Positions 16,554 to 25,328 are shown, counted from the stretch's first letter. The stretch: DNA of 64,000 nt from an uncultured Chloroflexota bacterium (GCA_902786265.1 CADACE010000004.1:1-64000); one strand, 5' to 3'. Numbers and translations are program-made. Notes: generated by a model from the sequence alone, not told the origin.

Positions 16554-18286
16554 ATGAAAACGACGAAAAAACCGGCGCATGCATCCTGACCGAGGGCGTC
16601 GCCGGCGCGGGAAAGACCACTGCCGCGATCAGCAGCGCAGATGATTATCTGGCAGAGCATCCCGAAAAGAAAAACAAGGTGTTTCTGCTGACACTGACCA
16701 ATACCGGCGCAAAGGAAATAACAGCAAGGACACAGATGAGGATCCGCGGAAACACGATGCATTCGTTCTGCTGGTCTCTGCTGAAGACGCAGTACGCATT
16801 GAAAAACAGGAGCATCCCGAAAATTATCGACGAGCCTGTTTCAAAGAAATACATGCTCGACTCAATCAGGACGTACTGTCCGAATGATGATCCCGAGACC
16901 GTCTGCAGGTGTTTCCAGGAAATCCGTGTTTTCGGAAGAAGCGAGGAGGAATATTCGAAAGAGATCAGGGATGCCTACCATCATTACCTTACAAGGCTCC
17001 AGACAAACAATGAGCTTGACTTCAACAGGATCCTTGAAAAGGCATTTCTGGAGCTTCAGAAACCCGAGGTATACAGGCGGTACGACGGAGCGTACATCAT
17101 CTGTGACGAGACTCAGGATTTCTCTCCCTTCCTTGAATGGAAAATCATCGATATCCTGCGGAAGCGGGCCGACTGCCTTATGCTGTACGCGTCTCCTTCC
17201 CAGGAAATATACCCCTTCAGGGGTGCAGACTACAGTCTTCTCAAAAAGATGCTTCCTCAGAATACGGAAAGACGGACTCTGAGCGAAAGCTACAGATGCG
17301 TTCCCGAAGTCGTCGAAGTCGCAAGGCATCTCGGCGGTGAAGACGCCTCGAAGATGGTTTCCCTTCTGAATGCGACCGGAATATCCGCCAAGTGGTATGA
17401 ATCGGCGAACAGCAGCCTGAGCATCCGCATGCTGATAAACACCTTTGAGGATATCAGGGGCCGGGAAGGAATTAAGCCGAAGGATGCAGCCATCCTCGCG
17501 AGGTCATCTTCCCAGCTGAGTGTTGCGGCCAGAAAACTTGAAATGTACGGTGTGAAGACGACACGGGTTGGTTCGGATCCAAACTTCTATAAATCCGAAC
17601 CAGTGCGGCGGTTCACGGATTATCTGTCCATTGCGTTCGCCGATGATGAGAAGTGCCTTGACGCCGTCTTCAATTATCCGGGAGACGCCATCAACGAGGA
17701 GGACCTGATTGTACTTCGCGGTGCAAACCGGCTGACTTGGAGCCATCTGAATGAAGCGGCTGAGAATCCGGAAAAATACAGTCCCGATGTATCTTCCCGC
17801 GCACGCTGTCTTCTGAGATTCAGGGAGAAAGCCAGAAAAATTCTGGATTCATCTCTGAGCGATGAACAGAAAATCTGTCTGATCAGGGACGCGTCCGGTC
17901 TTTGTAATCTTTTGAACGAACAGCTGATGCTGAGCGATTCCAGAAAAATCGACCGGGTGTGTTCTGAGATCAGCATGCACAGAAGCCTTGAAATGTACTG
18001 GAGGTATCTGATCGACAAAATCAGCAGTGATGATGTCGAAGACGAAGGAATCAACCTGTGCACGTACCACTCATCCAAAGGCCGTGAATGGGATACCGTT
18101 TTTCTGCTGGAAGACGAAAATTCCACGTTCTGCAAAACGGCTCAGGATATGATGGTGGCCAGGAATGCTGCTTATGTGGCATGCACAAGGGCCCGGAGGA
18201 ATCTTCTGATATCAACTGAAACGCAGAAAGGCTATCCTGTCTACTTCGACTTTATGAAAGGAAAGAGGAGAGTCTGGTACCAGTAA
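16550..18286 (+). CDS. UvrD/Rep-type superfamily 1 DNA helicase
   Basis: 578 residues. Helicase motifs in order: Walker A GVAGAGKTT (motif I, about residue 18), CDETQDF (motif II), LSESYRC (motif IV), CTYHSSKGREWD (motif V) and VACTRARRNL (motif VI). This is the 3'-5' SF1A set, a little short for UvrD/PcrA because the 1B/2B insertions are reduced. AAGGAG lies before the ATG. It is 11 bases upstream of the primase gene, consistent with a replication or repair role in the element. Confidence 0.88.
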   Translation: MNENDEKTGACILTEGVAGAGKTTAAISSADDYLAEHPEKKNKVFLLTLTNTGAKEITARTQMRIRGNTMHSFCWSLLKTQYALKNRSIPKIIDEPVSKKYMLDSIRTYCPNDDPETVCRCFQEIRVFGRSEEEYSKEIRDAYHHYLTRLQTNNELDFNRILEKAFLELQKPEVYRRYDGAYIICDETQDFSPFLEWKIIDILRKRADCLMLYASPSQEIYPFRGADYSLLKKMLPQNTERRTLSESYRCVPEVVEVARHLGGEDASKMVSLLNATGISAKWYESANSSLSIRMLINTFEDIRGREGIKPKDAAILARSSSQLSVAARKLEMYGVKTTRVGSDPNFYKSEPVRRFTDYLSIAFADDEKCLDAVFNYPGDAINEEDLIVLRGANRLTWSHLNEAAENPEKYSPDVSSRARCLLRFREKARKILDSSLSDEQKICLIRDASGLCNLLNEQLMLSDSRKIDRVCSEISMHRSLEMYWRYLIDKISSDDVEDEGINLCTYHSSKGREWDTVFLLEDENSTFCKTAQDMMVARNAAYVACTRARRNLLISTETQKGYPVYFDFMKGKRRVWYQ

Positions 18287-18297
18287 AGGAGAAAAAA

Positions 18298-19410
18298 ATG
18301 AAATCCAACGCTATAAAACCCGATCTGCTGTCTGTGATCAGGAAAACCGCGGACCTGAACGCGAGATACGGCAGATCGATCTGCTGCCCGTTCCACAGGG
18401 AAAAAGATCCGTCGCTGCATGTTTTCCCCAACCAGTCATGGTATTGTTTCGGCTGCGGAAAGGGCGGCGACGTATATGATTTCCTTGGCTATCTCCAGTA
18501 CGGGGATGCCTGGAACCACAACAACAGCGAAATGTTCCTGAGCATAAAGCGGAACACTGAAACCGACGTCTATCAGAAAGTCAGGGTGACCAGGGACACG
18601 GATGATCCTGACACAGATCTGTCCGAAAATACGAAAAAGGCGTTTCTGTGGGCCACCAAAGCATACCATCAGGCGCTGATCTCGGAAAAGGACTCCGGTG
18701 CGGACGCGGCAAGGGATTATCTTTACGGCCGGGGCATTACCGATAAGACAATAAGGAAACTGAAGATCGGATACGCGGGGATCAGCGAACTCCACAAAAA
18801 GGGGCTGATGCTTCCGCCTGAGAGAAGATCTTCTTTCATCGAGATCATGAAGGAAACAGGTTTTATCCGGTACGGCAGGGAGTATTTTTCGAACAGGATC
18901 ATCTTTCCGAACGTGACGAAAAATGGTGAGGTCCTCAATTTTACCGGAAGAGCTTTATCCCAAAACGGGCAAAGGTATCTGAACCTTCCGAATATACGGA
19001 AAAAACTGTATCTGCTCGAGCTGGCTGATCCTGAGAAGGAGCTTTACCTTACCGAATCGGTTACAGACGCGGTATCCCTGCATCAGCTGGGTTATTCTGC
19101 CGCGGCCGCAAACGGGACAGCCATGTCCAAAAAAATGAAGCAGTCGCTGGAGCCGTTCAGAAAAATCATTATTGTTCCCCAAAATGATCTGGCATCCATG
19201 GAAGCGGCCTGCAAATGGTGTGAATCTATTCCGCGCTGCAGAATTATGCTGCCGGAATATATTGACGGAGAGGAAAAGGATGTCAACGATATTCTCCGTC
19301 TGGAAGGAGAGCATGCGTGCGGATCAAAACTCTGTGCCGCTGCAGATAATCTCATGGACTGTTCATCCTATGCGGAAACAGTCCGGGATAAATTAATTGC
19401 CAAGGAGTGA
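18298..19410 (+). CDS. DnaG-like DNA primase
   Basis: 370 residues. An N-terminal CHC2 zinc finger (CCPFHREKDPSLH then WYCFGCGKGGDVYDF) is followed by a Toprim domain: LTESVTDAVSLHQLG holds the conserved Glu. The usual DxD block reads VPQNDLAS, so the first Asp is Gln; a later Asp pair (EKDVNDILR) is present. It lacks the helicase-binding C-terminal domain of chromosomal DnaG, as in many plasmid and phage primases. GGAG precedes the ATG. It would prime element replication; activity is uncertain because of the Toprim change. Confidence 0.82.
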   Translation: MKSNAIKPDLLSVIRKTADLNARYGRSICCPFHREKDPSLHVFPNQSWYCFGCGKGGDVYDFLGYLQYGDAWNHNNSEMFLSIKRNTETDVYQKVRVTRDTDDPDTDLSENTKKAFLWATKAYHQALISEKDSGADAARDYLYGRGITDKTIRKLKIGYAGISELHKKGLMLPPERRSSFIEIMKETGFIRYGREYFSNRIIFPNVTKNGEVLNFTGRALSQNGQRYLNLPNIRKKLYLLELADPEKELYLTESVTDAVSLHQLGYSAAAANGTAMSKKMKQSLEPFRKIIIVPQNDLASMEAACKWCESIPRCRIMLPEYIDGEEKDVNDILRLEGEHACGSKLCAAADNLMDCSSYAETVRDKLIAKE

Positions 19411-19412
19411 AA

Positions 19413-20009
19413 ATGAAAATCAACATTGAAAAAGCGATCGAATCGTTCCGGATCAATTTCAGCCTCATCAGGAGAGACGGCGCAGACGAACTTCTCAAAT
19501 GGATTGAGTCAGAGACTGATTTCTATACCGCTCCCGCTTCCGCCGCGAATCATCTTGCCTGCGGAAGCGGTCTTCTTGTACACAGCCTGAATGTCAGGAA
19601 CAACCTGGACCTGCTGAATCACAGGCTGAATCTCGGCTTCAGCGATGAAACCGTATCGGTCTGCGGGCTGCTGCATGACCTGACAAAGGTGAATTTTTAC
19701 ATCCCAATTCAGAAACGCCGGATCAATACTGAAACCGGCAAATGGGAAACCTACAATGGTTACGCGTATGACGATAGATTTCCTTTCGGTCATGGAGAGA
19801 AAAGCGTCTGGTATATCACTCAATTCATGAAGCTGACTGATGAGGAAGCCCAGGCCATAAACTGGCACATGGGTGCCTTCGATGACCGTGTAAAAGGCGG
19901 AAGCCGTTCCTACAATGAAGCGGTCGGGAGATATCCGCTGGTGTTCTGGCTTCATACCGCGGACCAGAAGGCAAGCGGCATTGATGAAAGGGGGGTGGAA
20001 AACGGTTAG
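19413..20009 (+). CDS. HD-domain hydrolase
   Basis: 198 residues. The conserved metal-binding pattern is visible: ACGSGLLVHSLNV (first His), VCGLLHDLTKVNF (HD pair) and a later HMGAFDDR. HD proteins hydrolyse nucleotides, cyclic nucleotides or RNA. Phage and element copies often sit in replication operons. The ATG at 19413, six bases after AAGGAG, is preferred to the GTG at 19407. The stop codon lies inside the following terminator stem. Confidence 0.8.
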   Translation: MKINIEKAIESFRINFSLIRRDGADELLKWIESETDFYTAPASAANHLACGSGLLVHSLNVRNNLDLLNHRLNLGFSDETVSVCGLLHDLTKVNFYIPIQKRRINTETGKWETYNGYAYDDRFPFGHGEKSVWYITQFMKLTDEEAQAINWHMGAFDDRVKGGSRSYNEAVGRYPLVFWLHTADQKASGIDERGVENG

Positions 20010-20026
20010 TTCCAGCCCCTTTTTTT
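19988..20026 (+). terminator. terminator overlapping the end of the HD gene
   Basis: GGGG-TGGAA pairs with TTCCA-CCCC (one mismatch) and is followed by seven T residues. The stop codon of the HD gene is inside the loop. Confidence 0.75.
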
Positions 20027-20038
20027 CAATATGAGCCA

Positions 20039-20056
20039 AAATGACCGCGGTCATTT
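20039..20056. promoter_or_regulatory. perfect 18-bp palindrome
   Basis: AAATGACCGCGGTCATTT is a perfect dyad about 20 bases before the next start codon. It has no T tail. It has the size of a dimeric repressor operator or a compact leader hairpin. Confidence 0.6.
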
Positions 20057-20078
20057 GGAAAGTCTTGGAGGAAAAGGA

Positions 20079-20324
20079 ATGAATAGCATATCAGGAAAAA
20101 TTCCGGAAAGTGAAGTACCGGAATTTGTCGGTCAGGTCAAAGACATATTCAATGATTTTCTTGCTGAACATGGTGTTGAGCGCGATGATCTTGGAAATCA
20201 TGAGCCTGCTGATCCGTTGGATGAGGATGATCATGATTATAGTGTTGTGATTTATGGGAGCCAGTATGACGAGATTGCTGGCAGTGTCAAATCAATGCTG
20301 GAAAACTGGGACCTAATTGAATAA
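20079..20324 (+). CDS. small acidic hypothetical protein
   Basis: 81 residues from the ATG behind TTGGAGG. Strongly acidic middle (DPLDEDDHDYS) and a predicted strand-helix end (VVIYGSQYDEIAGSVKSML). No recognised domain. The negative charge would suit a DNA mimic or a protein-binding role, but there is no direct evidence. Confidence 0.55.
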   Translation: MNSISGKIPESEVPEFVGQVKDIFNDFLAEHGVERDDLGNHEPADPLDEDDHDYSVVIYGSQYDEIAGSVKSMLENWDLIE

Positions 20325-20348
20325 TCCCTTACCCAGTACAAAAAACGC

Positions 20349-20379
20349 AAGCCGTCTCAGCCCGAGGCGGCTTTTTTTC
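20349..20379 (+). terminator. intercistronic terminator-like hairpin
   Basis: AAGCCGTCT pairs with AGGCGGCTT and is followed by seven T residues, ending 18 bases before the next start codon. Confidence 0.85.
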
Positions 20380-20397
20380 TTATTCAGGAGAATAAAC

Positions 20398-21654
20398 ATG
20401 TGCAGTTTTATTGAACAGCTGGTGTCAGTCCTTTCGGGAATGAACAAAAATGAACAGATCGATGTCCTCTGCAGCCTTATCAACGGGCAGGATCTGGAAG
20501 CTCAGATCAACGGAGCAGTTTTCAATATTGTCATACGGGGCCTGGCGGTTTTTTCAACAAAGGCTCTGCTTGCCGAAATCGGGATTTCTGAAGATGATCC
20601 CCGTTCCCAGTGTTATGAAACAACCAGCGGCTATCTGATCGACAAGAAATTCATTCTTGAATTGAGGCGGATCTCAGCCAAGAAGGATACCATTGCGAGG
20701 AATGCGGGAGGTATACAGATCGGGGCGAACGGCAAGTTCTGCTGGTGGGTCCCCAACGAAGGCCTCGCGGAGTTCGCGCAGAAAATCCGGGATCTGCAGA
20801 ACGAGTACAGCAACGTCGTTGAGGAAATCTATCAGGATTACTGGAGCATCCGCAGCGTTTCGGCATCAAACATTCAGAAAGCGGCTGAAAAAACCTGGCA
20901 GGATTACGATGCCAGGAAACCCGGTTCCATGAATATTTCACAGGCGGATTATGTTTCCTCTGCCGTCAACGCGTTCAATGAGAAATTCATCCGCAGGGAC
21001 CAGCTTCACGAGAAGATCCGTATAGATGTCTTCCTTCAGGAAAAGGACTACCATCCGGTTGTCATGAATATTGCCGAACAGATGAGACAGAACGCGTCAA
21101 GGCAGCGGATCAACGGCAGTCCGCAGCAGCTGAATCTTCTCGGCGATCCTGACATCCCGGATATCGGTGAGATCAAAAGCAGTTTCCAGCGCGAATCCAG
21201 AATGGGGACCGTTGACGCGGTGAACGCTGAAATCGAAATGCGGCTCGGAGACCTTGCCAAAACCCTGGAGGACGCGACAGCAGGCGATTCCGCGAAGGGA
21301 CCGGTGTATAAGAAGCTGCGGAATCAGCTGAACATCGTCAAAAAGCATAAGGGGACCAGGGGATCCGTTGACAGGGTAATCTCACATCTTGACAGGATCC
21401 TTGATTCAGGATGCGTGATTACGCAGCGGGATGTCAACGTGATGAACCGCCTGGTCTCGGACAGTATCGATGAGGTCGTGAAATCGATCCAGGTCGACGC
21501 GCTGACTACGGAAATGGCGGTCCTGGTCCAGAGCGGCGACGCGAATCTCGCGCTGTCCCGTCTGCAGGAATTGAAGGAAGAGCTGGAGGATTCCCTGCGT
21601 ACCGCAAAGGCGATGCAGACCATGATGCTGGAAAAAGTATCCCAAAACTTCTGA
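20398..21654 (+). CDS. conserved element protein of unknown function
   Basis: 418 residues from the ATG behind TTCAGGAG. Mostly helical, with a conserved-looking core (ANGKFCWWVPNEGLAEFAQ, about residue 115) and a C-terminal coiled-coil-like region (LALSRLQELKEELEDSLRTA). QLNLL at about residues 244-248 is a weak match to the clamp-binding consensus, but it is internal. Its position between replication genes and DUF4314 is typical of conserved Clostridia element backbones. Function unknown. Confidence 0.65.
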   Translation: MCSFIEQLVSVLSGMNKNEQIDVLCSLINGQDLEAQINGAVFNIVIRGLAVFSTKALLAEIGISEDDPRSQCYETTSGYLIDKKFILELRRISAKKDTIARNAGGIQIGANGKFCWWVPNEGLAEFAQKIRDLQNEYSNVVEEIYQDYWSIRSVSASNIQKAAEKTWQDYDARKPGSMNISQADYVSSAVNAFNEKFIRRDQLHEKIRIDVFLQEKDYHPVVMNIAEQMRQNASRQRINGSPQQLNLLGDPDIPDIGEIKSSFQRESRMGTVDAVNAEIEMRLGDLAKTLEDATAGDSAKGPVYKKLRNQLNIVKKHKGTRGSVDRVISHLDRILDSGCVITQRDVNVMNRLVSDSIDEVVKSIQVDALTTEMAVLVQSGDANLALSRLQELKEELEDSLRTAKAMQTMMLEKVSQNF

Positions 21655-21666
21655 CCGGGACGCCGG

Positions 21667-21699
21667 AAGGAGCCCTGAACAAAAAAAGGGCTCCTTTTG
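21667..21699 (+). terminator. intercistronic terminator-like hairpin
   Basis: AAGGAGCCC pairs perfectly with GGGCTCCTT, followed by TTTTG and the recurrent 13-mer TTTTGTATTAATA. Confidence 0.8.
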
Positions 21700-21758
21700 T
21701 ATTAATAGGTTTAAGAAGAAATGTTCCTGAGAACTGGGACTGAGAGAAAGGAAATGCA

Positions 21759-21980
21759 ATGAAAGATTACGGAAAAAATTCTGTAGCCTACCTGCGGACG
21801 CTTTACAAACCGGGCGTTAGGGTTGTTGTGCTGAAAATGGATGATCCCTGGCCGGTCGAAGCAGGTACGCAGGGTTCCGTGGATCATGTGGATGATATCG
21901 GAACCATCCATGTGAAGTTCGACAACGGCCGGTTCATCGGCCTGATCCCTGATATGGACGCCTTTGAAATCGTTTCCTGA
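21759..21980 (+). CDS. DUF4314 family protein
   Basis: 73 residues. The conserved core of DUF4314 is clear: PGVRVVVLKMDDPWPVEAGT, then GSVDHVDDIGTIHVKFDNG. It is a small SH3-like beta barrel common in conjugative elements of Clostridia. AGAAAGGAAA lies upstream of the ATG. Function is not established; it may bind nucleic acid or a partner protein. The 41-bp box begins eight bases after the stop. Confidence 0.85.
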   Translation: MKDYGKNSVAYLRTLYKPGVRVVVLKMDDPWPVEAGTQGSVDHVDDIGTIHVKFDNGRFIGLIPDMDAFEIVS

Positions 21981-21987
21981 AAACAGT

Positions 21988-22029
21988 GTTTGAGATTATT
22001 CTAGTTATTTTTACATATTGTCCTTTTTG
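21988..22029 (+). promoter_or_regulatory. 41-bp conserved box, copy 2 (promoter-like)
   Basis: Contains TTGAGA and TACATAT with 16 bases between, pointing at the gene starting at 22072. The same sequence in the same orientation relative to its downstream gene occurs at 37014-37055. It is the best supported internal promoter of the plus-strand run. Confidence 0.7.
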
Positions 22030-22071
22030 AATAATCAAAAAACCGGCAGGAATTACAGGAACAGGAGAAAA

Positions 22072-22554
22072 ATGACGCCGAGAATACTATTCAATGAAAC
22101 GGAAATGCCGGATATGTGTGCCGGATGCAGCTCCTTTGAGATGATGGATCTGCTTTACTCAAAAGCGGAAGATTTTTACGCATCCATTCCCGATGTGGAA
22201 TATGAGGAGCCTGTTATTGCTATCGCGGAAATCAGCGACGGATGCGGAAATGTGATGCCCGCGTGCTGGGAATTGTCAGGGCACATGCTTTCCGCATGCT
22301 TTGAACCGCTCGATTCATATCATGAATTCTATATCGACCAGGGCGGGGACCTGCACAGTACAGGCATCGACCTTCGAAACGGAACGTCTTCCTATCTGTT
22401 CCGTGTTTTCAAATCCGATATCTGCCGTGATGAGCAGCAGTGGCTGATCGATCTCATCAACTCCTCAAATGAGCTGGGAGACGATATCCGTGAAGAAATC
22501 GACCGGTGTACGCTTCCGGTCGGAATTGATTTCGAAACAGCCGGCATCGTATAA
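22072..22554 (+). CDS. hypothetical protein
   Basis: 160 residues from the ATG preceded by ACAGGAG; the frame extends upstream to a TTG inside the 41-bp box, which is not needed. It has a Cys pair near the start (MCAGCSSFEMMD) and an acidic, mixed alpha/beta remainder ending with LPVGIDFETAGIV. No family recognised. It is first behind the copy-2 box and leads a run of small element genes. Confidence 0.55.
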   Translation: MTPRILFNETEMPDMCAGCSSFEMMDLLYSKAEDFYASIPDVEYEEPVIAIAEISDGCGNVMPACWELSGHMLSACFEPLDSYHEFYIDQGGDLHSTGIDLRNGTSSYLFRVFKSDICRDEQQWLIDLINSSNELGDDIREEIDRCTLPVGIDFETAGIV

Positions 22555-22575
22555 GACCGGCATCTGGAGGAAATA

Positions 22576-22791
22576 ATGTCATACGAGAATGAATTTTATA
22601 CGATTGCCTTTCTGAAGGCATTTGGAAAATCGGAAGAGGTATATGCCGACAGGGAATCCGCTCTGCTCTGGAAGATCGCTTCTGAAGAATCCGTACAGGA
22701 CGCAAATACCTGCTACCGCCGGCTGAACCAGGAAGCCGCGGTTCTTGCTGCCGGAAGCAGGAAAATGCTGATGAACGGTATCGACCGCTGA
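22576..22791 (+). CDS. small hypothetical protein
   Basis: 71 residues behind CTGGAGGAAATA. Predicted helical (YTIAFLKAFGKSEEVYADRE). No known domain. A terminator-like hairpin follows, and the gene before it is 21 bases away. Confidence 0.5.
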   Translation: MSYENEFYTIAFLKAFGKSEEVYADRESALLWKIASEESVQDANTCYRRLNQEAAVLAAGSRKMLMNGIDR

Positions 22792-22815
22792 TCTGAAAAA
22801 CGATTGGAAAAGCCC

Positions 22816-22847
22816 AGGCATCCTGAATGATCGGGATGCCTTTTTTT
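22816..22847 (+). terminator. intercistronic terminator-like hairpin
   Basis: GGCATCC pairs with GGATGCC and is followed by seven T residues, ending 17 bases before the next start. The stem arms are the same as those of the hairpin before the MoxR gene (11453-11479). Confidence 0.85.
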
Positions 22848-22864
22848 ATATCAGGAGAACAATT

Positions 22865-24265
22865 ATGGAAACAACAATCAAAGACCTCATCCTGAGCGAT
22901 GAGACAGTTATCGAAGCACGGCCGAAAACGAATAAGGCGCCGCGCAAGCCTGCGGAATATGAGATCGTGACGGTCTCCGGGCCTGACTTCGCTGTACGGA
23001 GAAAGGGGGCTAAGGCAAACAGCCTGCTCGTATGCATCTGCTCAAAAGGGCAGTTTTATATCAGGAATGAATCAACCGGCGGAACAGACCCGCTGGATGT
23101 CTCAAGCCTTGTCAGGTTCCTGAACGACGTTCCGAAGGACGGCCTTCTGGACCTTAGCGATGATTCAGGAAATACCCCTTTCTGGATCACAGGGCTGGAC
23201 AGGACCAGGGACTTCGCTGAAAACTTCATGGCGGCTGTCAATGACGAGACAGTCCGCCAGTATTTCTGCAGGAACATGCTTATGTTCGGCGGGATCGAAG
23301 GATACATCGAGCACCGCAGGAAATCCAGGTACAGCAGCCCGATGAACACCGAACTCCATAGTGTGGATTTTAAACGCGTGAAGACGATTTTCGAATGCGC
23401 GGCTGAAATATATCCGCGGAAGGAAGTGAAGGACGGCCTCGGCGAGTGCCTTGAACCGGGACGATCCGACAGAAAACTCGGGAGCATGTTCCAGGTCCTG
23501 CTGAGAACAGCAGACCAGAACAGCCACTATTATACCTGGAGGAATACGAAGACCGTTTACGACTGGCTTTTCGACAACTGGGGTGTTGAGGGGGTAAAGC
23601 AGTTCATCCGGTCCTATCTGGAGACTCCGGTGGCATATATGCCGGATAACCTGGAAAACAGCCCGACAATACAGAAGACCAGCTTCGCCCTGTCCGAATT
23701 CGTCGATTACAGTTTCTGCGAGTGCACACGCCAGGGCTTTGCCGACAACCCCCGGAATTTCATCCAGTCCTGGGACGACTACCTTGACATGCAGCTGCAG
23801 GTGTACGGAAAAATCCAGAAGAAGTATTCCGAATATCTTGCCTCGGATGAAACTGCGCTTAGCTATAAGGTGGCAAAACTGCAGGAGGCGCAGCAGATCC
23901 GGAATTTCAGCAGCGTCTACAACCGGCTCCGGATCTATGAAGGAAAGGTCGGGAAATATATGATCATTGCGCCGAAAACGCCCAAAGACATGATCGATGA
24001 AGGTCAGATGCAGAGCAACTGTGTGGCGTCCTATATCGACAGAGTGGTCAACGGCCATACCATGATCTTCTTCATGCGTCTGCGGAAAGACCCGGAGAAG
24101 TCCCTTGTGACGATAGAAGTCCGTGACGGACGTCTGGTCCAGGTAAAAGCCAGGTTCAACAAGGCTCCTACTGCGGAGCAGCACGAAGCGGTAGACACCT
24201 GGTTCTTCAATTCGTTCAGAAAACCGAAACAGGTCTCTCTTCTTGACTACAGCTCAGAAGAATGA
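22865..24265 (+). CDS. PcfJ-like protein
   Basis: 466 residues. The C-terminal third matches the PcfJ domain of conjugative plasmid and element proteins: GQMQSNCVASYIDRVVNG, then TMIFFMRLRKDPEKSLVTIE and VRDGRLVQVKARFNK. The N-terminal two thirds is helical and poorly conserved. Near the end the peptide QVSLL (residues 456-460) resembles the sliding-clamp-binding motif seen in MutS-type proteins. The PcfJ role is not established. TATCAGGAGA precedes the ATG. Confidence 0.8.
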   Translation: METTIKDLILSDETVIEARPKTNKAPRKPAEYEIVTVSGPDFAVRRKGAKANSLLVCICSKGQFYIRNESTGGTDPLDVSSLVRFLNDVPKDGLLDLSDDSGNTPFWITGLDRTRDFAENFMAAVNDETVRQYFCRNMLMFGGIEGYIEHRRKSRYSSPMNTELHSVDFKRVKTIFECAAEIYPRKEVKDGLGECLEPGRSDRKLGSMFQVLLRTADQNSHYYTWRNTKTVYDWLFDNWGVEGVKQFIRSYLETPVAYMPDNLENSPTIQKTSFALSEFVDYSFCECTRQGFADNPRNFIQSWDDYLDMQLQVYGKIQKKYSEYLASDETALSYKVAKLQEAQQIRNFSSVYNRLRIYEGKVGKYMIIAPKTPKDMIDEGQMQSNCVASYIDRVVNGHTMIFFMRLRKDPEKSLVTIEVRDGRLVQVKARFNKAPTAEQHEAVDTWFFNSFRKPKQVSLLDYSSEE

Positions 24266-24279
24266 CCCTTGTCCTGTAC

Positions 24280-24317
24280 GGGGGAAGCCTGCGGATCGTG
24301 CGGCTTCCCCCGTTTTG
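24280..24317 (+). terminator. intercistronic terminator-like hairpin
   Basis: GGGGGAAGCC pairs perfectly with GGCTTCCCCC, followed by GTTTTG and the recurrent 13-mer. Confidence 0.85.
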
Positions 24318-24339
24318 TATTAATAAGCCAGGAGGATAA

Positions 24340-24549
24340 ATGGCAGAAAACAATTCATCATGCCCGGACAGATGGGCAATTCTCGAGTTCGAGGAAAGCG
24401 GCTACATCCTGCGGGAAAACCAGCTCGCGAAGGAAAGAGCGGAGTCCCTGGCAAAAGGGGAATACAGAGACCGGGACATCATTCTTACGGTCTCGTCGGA
24501 AGACCTTCCCGGACGCATTTCCGGTTTGAACAGGCTGGTTTTTGCGTAA
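24340..24549 (+). CDS. small hypothetical protein
   Basis: 69 residues behind CCAGGAGGATAA. Highly charged helix (ENQLAKERAESLAKGEYRDR) followed by a strand-like end. No recognised family. It shares the terminator, 13-mer and ribosome-site layout of its neighbours, supporting expression. Confidence 0.5.
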   Translation: MAENNSSCPDRWAILEFEESGYILRENQLAKERAESLAKGEYRDRDIILTVSSEDLPGRISGLNRLVFA

Positions 24550-24561
24550 GGAGCCGGCAGA

Positions 24562-24846
24562 ATGATCACGCTCGGGGAATTTATTCGAAACAGGAAAACC
24601 GAAGATGAAACGCTTGAGGATCTTCATCTTGGACTTAATCCGAAGGAAAACGATATGCTCGAAAAGTTCTGCGGGAAGCATAAACTTTCGAAATCCGATG
24701 CCGCGAGGTATTTCTGCACACTCGGTATGCAGGCGCATCGCAGGCGCAGCCGGATGAAGAAGGAATATGGCGACGACGCCGAGCGGCAGATGCTTAGGGA
24801 AGATATCCTTGCCGAATTTGAAAGACGGCTGGAACTGGATATCTGA
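24562..24846 (+). CDS. putative ribbon-helix-helix DNA-binding protein
   Basis: 94 residues. The segment LNPKENDMLEKFCGKHKLSK then SDAARYFCTLGMQ has the strand-helix-turn-helix spacing of CopG/MobC-type ribbon-helix-helix proteins, which serve as repressors or relaxosome accessory factors on mobile elements. A basic patch (HRRRSRMKKE) follows. A GGAG lies upstream of the ATG. Function inferred from the pattern only. Confidence 0.55.
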   Translation: MITLGEFIRNRKTEDETLEDLHLGLNPKENDMLEKFCGKHKLSKSDAARYFCTLGMQAHRRRSRMKKEYGDDAERQMLREDILAEFERRLELDI

Positions 24847-24854
24847 TGACTTTA

Positions 24855-24883
24855 TCCGGATATGCGTTTATCCGGATTTTTTT
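24855..24883 (+). terminator. intercistronic terminator-like hairpin
   Basis: TCCGGATA pairs with TATCCGGA and is followed by seven T residues, ending 22 bases before the DUF3846 start. Confidence 0.8.
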
Positions 24884-24905
24884 ACGAAATTGACTGGAGG
24901 AAATA

Positions 24906-25328
24906 ATGTCAAAAAAAATTCGTATCGTAGTAGCTGAACCGGGAAAACTCCCGGCCGTATCTTTTATTTCCGATTCGCTGAAGGGCATGCAGCAGATCGT
25001 CGGCGGATATATTGAGCTGTTCGAGACGACAGAATCCGAAATCGATCTGTTCTGCAACGAGGAAGGAAAACTCATAAATCTTGAATGCAACCGTTTCTTC
25101 CCGGAGCTTCAGGATATCGTTTGCGGGCCGATCATCGCGATCGGACATGATGATGAAGGCGCATCCGTTTCCCTTACCGACGAACAGGTAAAGGAGGCGA
25201 TCCGGATGTTCACGGTGCAGTATCCGCCATCACGCTTCGCGAGGGTCGGGAACGGGATCCTCATCGATCCGAACTGGGATTGGAAACCCGATACAACCGC
25301 CCAATGGTATTATCTGGAGGAAAAATGA
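24906..25328 (+). CDS. DUF3846 family protein
   Basis: 140 residues behind CTGGAGG. The DUF3846 signature is visible: VVAEPGKLP, MQQIVGGYIELFE, NEEGKLINLECNRF and DIVCGPIIAIG. The family is common in Firmicutes conjugative elements and has no assigned biochemical role. The stop overlaps the next start (ATGA). Confidence 0.82.
   Translation: MSKKIRIVVAEPGKLPAVSFISDSLKGMQQIVGGYIELFETTESEIDLFCNEEGKLINLECNRFFPELQDIVCGPIIAIGHDDEGASVSLTDEQVKEAIRMFTVQYPPSRFARVGNGILIDPNWDWKPDTTAQWYYLEEK

Noticed and set aside
23165..24184. 339-residue minus-strand frame
   Set aside because: Antisense shadow of the PcfJ-like gene, with no ribosome site or domain.
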